Source: Hoplostethus atlanticus
Taxonomy: Eukaryota; Chordata; Actinopteri; Trachichthyiformes; Trachichthyidae
Reading direction: 5' to 3'
Length of the DNA stretch: 64,000 nt
Assembly: GCA_034670405.1 (NCBI GenBank)
Contig: JAXDDX010000024.1
Span: 186,001-250,000 of the forward strand
A program made the translations under genes and the position numbers. Positions 53,097 through 61,169 of this stretch are shown here, piece by piece (position 1 is the first letter of the stretch; every line of letters begins with the position of its first letter). The notes beneath the pieces are model-generated. The model did no database searches. It worked only from the letters and a program-made list of their open reading frames with translations, and was not told the origin of the DNA.

Positions 53097-56000
53097 AGGC
53101 TAGTTGTTAAGGGACTCACATGGCGTTGGCCATGACCAGCAGGTCCTGGTTGTCGAAGAGGCTGACCTCGGGCACCTCCATGATGAGGAGGTAGAGCAGC
53201 TCGATGAACAGCATGAGGAAGAGCTTGCCGAGGCTGCTGACCTGCAGGAAGACGGAGCACGCCAGCAGGCTCAGCAGCACGCAGGAAGAGAAGTACTGAG
53301 GGAGAGAAGGAGGCAGACAGAGGGAAGGAAATGATATTAGGATATTATAACGGATGGTTCTGCTCCTCAGTTCTGATTGGCTGAGTCACCTTCAAAGGCT
53401 ACCCAATAAACACACACCTTTGATCGCATAACACATGTTCTCTTTTTATTGCAATGGTGTTTCTAGGAAAAAATAAGCCACCCCAGGCTGTGTTTTACAG
53501 CTGCTTTGTGTCAGGTAACCCGCTGTTCAGACAGGAAGTGAGGACATTTTTGATTGCTTATCTTGAAAAATCTTGAAAAGAGTCCTGCTTGAAGCTTATT
53601 GGCTTTACTTACCTCAATTTGTGCGGACTGGAAGGTATTTTGAATAAGGAATCACACACACACACACACACACACACACAGGCCAACACGCAGCACTACC
53701 TCAGGAAAGCTGCAGGTGGGCCAGTTGTCTCCACAGAGGCTGTGCTGTGTGTTGAGAGTGTAGTTGAGGAAGGTGGCGTGACAGGCGTTCACACTGTCCA
53801 GGCTGATGTTGAGGTCTGAGCTGATGCAGCGCCGCAGGTCGTGGGTGCTGCAGGTGAACTGAGCGGGGTCAAAGATCAGGCAACATTATTAGCCCGTAAA
53901 GAGCTACAGGATGAACTGTGTTTCGTCTTCACTGTGTTTATACGTGTTTTGTCATTGAAGACAAGCTGCTTTGGAAAAATAAACGATGAGCGCTTTGAAG
54001 ATCTTCCCATGAGAACAAGATCATAAAAACTAGTGTTTATTCTCTGGGGACTCTTTGTTAGTGGCTTTGACATTAAGAACTTACGATGTTGATGAAAGCA
54101 GAGAGAAAGACGATGACGATGGTGAAGACGCCCACCAGGGTGCTGTTGAGTCTGGACTGAACGATGCCCTTTGAGACGGTCTGCAGAGGCACTGGGAAAA
54201 ACTAGCAACACCGAGAAAGAGGCGGATCGGCCAGAAGGAGGGAGGGATGGAAAGGGGAGAGAAGGGAGGGGGGAGGAAGAGAGAGGGTTTCAGTCTGCTC
54301 AGTTACATATGGAGCTGTGATGGCTATAATATGATTCATACAGCATTCACAACATTACCACGTCTAGCTTGGAAAGAGTCAAGCCTTTCTTAACTGGAGC
54401 CAAAAAACACACACAGAACCTGAAATTGTTGCTCAGCTTCTATTGGGTCTGAAAGAAAAATCACAACTTGAAAAAAACCCAAAACCTGGAAACACCCCAT
54501 TTTGTGGTCCCGGCGGTAAACTGGTTTTAGGGCGCACAGGTAGACACAACCTCTGAATAAAGGACCGGAAAATTCCAATAACTTTAGTGGTTTATTTCAC
54601 ACCAGAGCCGTGACTCAACAGTAAAACACAGCAACAAAAGCGCCATAATAACGCCGGTGACTGTTTCTCTTTTAACATCTCTTATTTCCCTCATGGCCCA
54701 TCAGCAGCCAATACAGCGAGAGCAGGAAATGAATGGAAAAAGCGACCCTGAGGGTTGCCAGGGGACGAGCGCTGTGATCTCTGACGTCATCGCTCCTGCT
54801 CCCGTCTCAAAACGTCCTCGGCTCTCTTAAAAAGAAAAAAGACTCAAGGCGAGAGTCACACCTATACACACAAATTGGACCACACAAACAACACACACAC
54901 ACACACACAAGAAATCAATGGCACCCTCCCAGGTGTGCACTACTCCTGCAGTTAGTGCAACATGTTGTCATTTTGTCATCCCAGACCCATGATGAACACA
55001 GCATTCACAGACAGCCACAGATAAACAACTCAGCGCCACATTTGACAGCGTGACCTACGGCGGGCTTTAATGTATAGGAAGGATTCTGGGTTGCCAACAT
55101 CCAAAGGATTTCGGTCTGGCAGAAAACTTCATCGAATGAGTTAGGCTAGGATGTTGGGATTAGTGTTAGGTGCTGAAAATGTGAATGGCAGCTGAGAGAA
55201 AATGACGATAAAACAAATGGTGTGACTTTAATGACTGCACTGTCTCCGGTGGACCCCGGTCTCTGGATCATCTCAGGTTAAACAAGCCAGACCCACAAAA
55301 CCCAGACACACCAAAGCCTCAACAATCCAGCATCCACGTCTAGCTCTGTCCTTCTTGCACGAAGGCTTACAAGCTTCAAGTTGGATTTTCCAGCATATGA
55401 TCTAGACAGAATATGTTGCAAGTGCAAGTCACCAACACTACACAGAAGCGAGCACTAGTAAGGAGGGCAAGGGTCAAAGCCACAGCCTGACAATTGATCC
55501 AACAACATGTCAAATAAATGTGTCCCCAGAATGATCATGTACTGTATATGAGAGTGCTGTGTAAAGAAATAGGCGCCAGTGAGGAGACAGAAGACCATGC
55601 AGTCCCTCTGCACTCCTGAGATACTTCACTGCATGTTCAGTGTGCACGGAGACTGATGTGATGTGAAGTTTCTCGCTGGGTAAAGGATGGAGTTCATTCA
55701 GCGATTCCATGCACCGAGACCGGAGGATATTTACTCACCCCAAAGCAAGAGTAGACGGCCGAGACGAACATGACAGCCATCAGGATGATCAGACAGGTGA
55801 TGAAGAAGCCGATCATCAGACTAGAGCTGCGAAAGACAAACAGAGAGAAAGAGAAATGAGTGTGTATTTCTGTGTGTGTGTGTGTGTGTGTTTCTGACTC
55901 ACTTACTCTTTAATGGATTTCTTTCTGTTTATCTTGTATATCGTTCATGGAGCCTGCACCAGCAGCTGCTCCTCCTTTACTGTCTATTCCCCTTGTGTCC

Positions 56001-57463
56001 CTGTTAATTGATGTGGACGTAAATAAGCGTTGTGTGTGTGTGTGAGTGTGTGTGTGTGTGCGGTAAGTAGAAGATACAGTGCACAGAGGAGAGAGAGAGT
56101 GTGAAGAGTGTGAAACAGATTAAAGAAAATAGATAAAACGATAACGAGGGAGATCGGAGAGGTGGCGGAGGAGAGCGCGAGGGAGGGAGGGATCTGAGGA
56201 AGATGGAGAGGCCCGGAGTAAAAAGAGGAATGAAAGATGAGGCAGAGTGGTGAGATAAAAGGATCAGGGAGGAAGGTTAATGAAAACATAAGCTATAAAA
56301 GATCAATAAAGAGAGATGGGTGGAATCGGAATGCAGAAGAGAGAGGAGAGAGAGAGAGAGAGAGAGAGAGATAGCCATGAATAAAAAGCTGGCTTTGTGA
56401 ATCTGGCTGGTACTCAGCTCCAATTACGTTGATTTTGATTTGATATTCTCTTTTATCAGCTTCATGAAACCAACTTCATCATTTCACTGCAATAATCATC
56501 ATAATCATCTCCACACACACGCAGCGAGTCCATTAAATATCCTGAGAGAAGATACGGTCGAATGTGGAAGAACTTATATTAGGAATAAAGGACTAAAGAA
56601 ATGTGCATGACTTATGAGTTTGGTGATGAGAACAAGATCATCCGCATGTCCCCAGTAGATCATTCATTCATTCCCATTTTGTCTTGAAAACTACAGCGAA
56701 GGGGGATACATCTCGACAAGGAGGATGAGAAGGCTTTCCTCCGTCGAAAACTGAGGACTCACTGCGGTACAATGACGATCTGGATGAAGCAGATGAAGGC
56801 GAAGACGAGAGAGGCGCAGGCCACGTAGGCCCCGAACCTGGAGTCCACCTGTTTGGAGTACTGCGGGGAGGGAAGGGGGAGAGGCGAACACAGCAGAATG
56901 AGTTTTCAACTTTCCTTCCCCTCTTTCCCCTCAAATGTCAAAATCAGAATCACGTTATTTGGCTGGGTGGTATTGGTGCGTAGACAAACATGACGTTTCA
57001 CAGTAGAACAGGACGTCATATACCCTGCAGGGACAGTACAAGACATATGGTCAGCAGACTACCCATATAACTCGACAAACAAATGCACTCTTTATATCGG
57101 TGCTGAGACAAATCAAGGCTCAGACAGCCGGCGTCTCTCTGAAAACTGTCTGCTGCTGTGTCTGGAAGCAAAACCCAGCCTCTCTATCTGTAGGAGGATA
57201 CACTGTGCTGGACTCCAGGTACTGGAGGCATATTACCGCAACCACAGCGGGCTGGAGGCTCACAGAAAAGTACTTCCGATCTGCTCTAAGTAGGCACTTT
57301 GTACCAGAGAGAGAAAGAACAGTGATTTAAAGTTGAAAACAACTCCTTTCCTCATTTCCCCCGGCTGCCTGCGCTCCGACTTCCACTCTAATCTTTCCCT
57401 TCACTGTCTGAAGCAGTTTACTTCTTCTTTCCTTTGGTAGCCATCTCTTCTCTATCCTCACCC

Positions 57464-57561
<98 letters not shown>

Positions 57562-57699
57562 CTTTTTCTCGTCTACTTTTCTTTGATTGACTTGCCCAAG
57601 GGACGGTGAAGAGAGAACAGGAAAGAGCTTTTTGCACAGAGAAGATTGCTTGTTATGGCCAATTATTTGGTGCTATATTGGCAGTGTGTATCTTTGTGT

Positions 57700-57734
<35 letters not shown>

Positions 57735-60180
57735 TCATCACCTTTTTCTCCAGGTCGGGCTCTCGGAAGGTGAGCAGGAATTTCTTGACGTGTTCGGAGC
57801 GCAGGCGGTCGATGCTGCGCGCGTCGATGGCCCGGCCCAGAAACTCGTCCACCTCGTCCTCTGGGTTGAGGTTTTCCTGCGTGTTTCTGAAAATGAAATG
57901 TCTAGATAACACAAGACGAGACCAGCTGTGGTTTACCTCCCAGGGGGATTGGAAAGGTTTCTTAGCTTCTACCGCAGCTCTACTTTCTAGTTGGTTTTTT
58001 TTCCATCTATGAAAATCACCCGACAGTTAATACCCTTTTCAGAAGGTGGAAGCAACTGCAAACCAAATGGAAATGACCTGCATGTGAACACATAATGTCA
58101 AATTGTGTGTTTTTTATCCTGCTTTTTTTTTAAAGGTCTTGAATTCAGATCATTTATTTAAAGACTTTTTTTGGACTTTACAAGAACCCGCAGGTACCCT
58201 GTACTCAGACAGATATGCTCTGCCATGTGAAAAGGGGCAGCTGACCTAAAAGTCCACCACTATCCTTCACACCAAACAAACAACTGTGATTTGATTGTGA
58301 TGCCTGTTATTATTTGGTCCCAATCACAGAATCTGCAGTTTATCAAATCCACTGATTGAAGATGTTCTGGCATGTTGACAAGTACTAATGAAGTGATGGA
58401 AATGCTGTATGACTGTCATCGTGGTGATGACGGTTGATTATGTGAGGTCGTAGCCACGTCCGTGATGGGAAAGGACAGTGTGAAGAGAAGCGACAGAACG
58501 GGACAGCACGCCGAGTAAAGATATGTGATGGATATAGGTTAAAAGCTTCATTTATGCTAGATGAGTGTTTTGTCGTGCAACCTACTTTGAATTAGGTCCC
58601 TACAAAAATCACACAGACAAGGAGGGAGGGCACAACAGGGGCGGGCGGTCAGTACTCACTTGTCCTTGGGGTCTTCGAAGCCCTAGAAGACAGAAAAGAC
58701 AATAAAAACAGTGTTAGCTGGAAATGATCATATCTAGGGTTCAAGCAGTCCAACAGCTTTGACCCTAATGGTTCTGACAAAGGGCACTTTATCCAAACAC
58801 GTCCCAACAAGATAAACCTTGTTTTTAGAGATAAACCTCTAAAAATACCTCAGAAAAAATACCAGAAATCCCTTTGTTGAAAACAACAGAGTAAATCAAG
58901 ATAATCCATACAGATATAAAACAAGGTAGAGTTGAGTTACATCAGACACATTATATTCCAATTCATATCATACGTATTAGCTTTGATGGTAAATTCGAAC
59001 CTTTTCATGAGCTATTATAAACGCTTTCATATTTTTTTAAACCAGCACGCCATCCCTGGATTTGATTGCATATCATCTTGTTCAATTTAAGAATCAAATC
59101 AAACCTCATGCTGGTTTTACAATTGACCAAAAAATGGAATTAAATGGCTGGCATCAAGTGAAAAGTTTCCTGTCTCTGGACGCAAGTGACGGGGAAAGAA
59201 AAAAGGATCCACGCAGGTGTCTGCTAAAAATAGAAGCCATTTGCATCAAACTGGACTGAAAATTGTCACTTGTGTATTATTCTCTTCCTATCTCATCTGC
59301 TCAGGCTGTTAGCGGAGCAGAGTCAAACAAAGACCACGTTCAAAAGCAACAACCCCCCTATCAACGCTCTCTAAAAAGAGAGTCATGGAAATGGAAAGAG
59401 AATACAGGAGACAGTCCAGGAGTAGTGACAGGGGCCAAGGGGAGGACTAGTTTCACTCTTTTTCTTCTTACTTTCTCTCCCTTTCTCTCTGAGAAGAGAC
59501 TAATTGGAGTGTCTGTGAGAGTGTTCATTATGGTGTGACATAGGTTAATTATAACTAGTGAGGCTCCTTAGTGCGCCTACTGAACATCGTCCACATCTAA
59601 TTGCATTACAACACAAGGTGAGCTGAGGCGTCTCACAGCGCATCTCACCAGCGCCCTCTTGTGGACAAACACAGCAACGCCAGCGGTTACAGTGTGGCCC
59701 TCTGAGGTGATTCAGTACATTTTCTTATCATCGGCCTTGACGTCTATTCTTACTTCAACGCTCCAGGCGTCAAAATTGTAAACACATGAACAGCATCTTC
59801 ACTGAGAGCAAAAGGTAAAAAACACTAGGATGCTTGTGCCATTTGCCGGGCAAAGCGTTCCCAAAGGTTGCAGCGTGACTTCCCTCATGACATATGAGAC
59901 CACTGAAAACATGGTGGGACAGGAAATAACACTAGTACACAACCGGACACCCCATAAGTAATTTACAGTCCACTGCTCAGCGCCATCTGATAGAGGGCCA
60001 CAGAGAATATCCATCCATACCCCCCCCTCTTCCTGCCTCCCACGCTTTCTCTCTTTCACGGTCGTATAAAAACTCTCTCTCATGCCCTCTGTCTGTCTTT
60101 GTCTCACTCACTCTGTCTCTGCTGTTTACTTTATCTTTGGAGGCTGTTGGGTGGTTTATGAGCAGTGCAGAAGGAAAGAG

Positions 60181-60232
<52 letters not shown>

Positions 60233-61014
60233 AAAAACAACCCAAAACAAACAGGTTTACATCGAGAGCATCGATGTCTCTGTGAATTTAGAAGGACTAA
60301 GAGCTTTGGCGATGGCGTAGACACCCTCCTCTGGCGACACACTCATCTGATATTAAGTGAAAGAAAAAGTGCCAGGGCCTGCCGAGAGGATGTCAGGCCA
60401 GTAATTGAATATAGTGATACAGGAAGACAGGGGGCACGCCTCCCACTCCCCGTCCCTCGTCTCAGCCACTTTGTCCTCTACAAACTCATTAAGTCTCAAC
60501 GGGAAAAGAGAACAGCTGTGAACGTGCATGATCACCAGGCCAAACATACTTGTGTCAGAATGGCCACTGATGTGTGACCAACTTGAAGCCAGATTGAATT
60601 ATCCTGTGATTATTGTATTCGTGTGATTTCTATCATTTGTGTAGCAGACTCTTCTACACAGTGGACTGTTTGCATTTTGCTGAATTTTTTTTCCCCCTGC
60701 ACTTCCCAGAGATCACTTGTCAACCAGTCCACTATTGTGACGTCTTCTTCGTTGGATTTCAGCCACGGTGGCTATCGCTGCTCATGCTCACTACCCAGTT
60801 CTTCTTCTATTTATTCCAAACAAAGTGGCGCTGCTGCCAGAAACATAAAACACATCAATTCCTGCCTGCCAGAGGATTTGTTTTTCCCCAGGAAAGAACT
60901 ACCAGACACCGTGTGATTAGGACTGGGTACAGGTTGAATCACTACTGTGTTTTAACAATCAGCGATAGCAATACGGACATTTACTTTCTATAGAAATCCC
61001 TGAAAGTCCTGGGA

Positions 61015-61064
<50 letters not shown>

Positions 61065-61116
61065 AAGATGGTGGGCGGGCTGATGATACAAGGGTAAACA
61101 AAAGGCAACCTAGTGA

Positions 61117-61169
<53 letters not shown>

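Larger units (their letters stand above)
55827..57741 (-). other. adcy5: adcy5 introns flanking the exon at 56763-56860
   Basis: Apart from that exon, the sequence is GT- and GA-rich simple repeat (55870-55890, 56029-56060, 56347-56371), the long TC run at 57465-57558 and the GT run at 57702-57732. A fragment near 56940-56975 resembles the reverse complement of the GATTCT-type retroposon tail seen at 1302. Confidence 0.6.
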
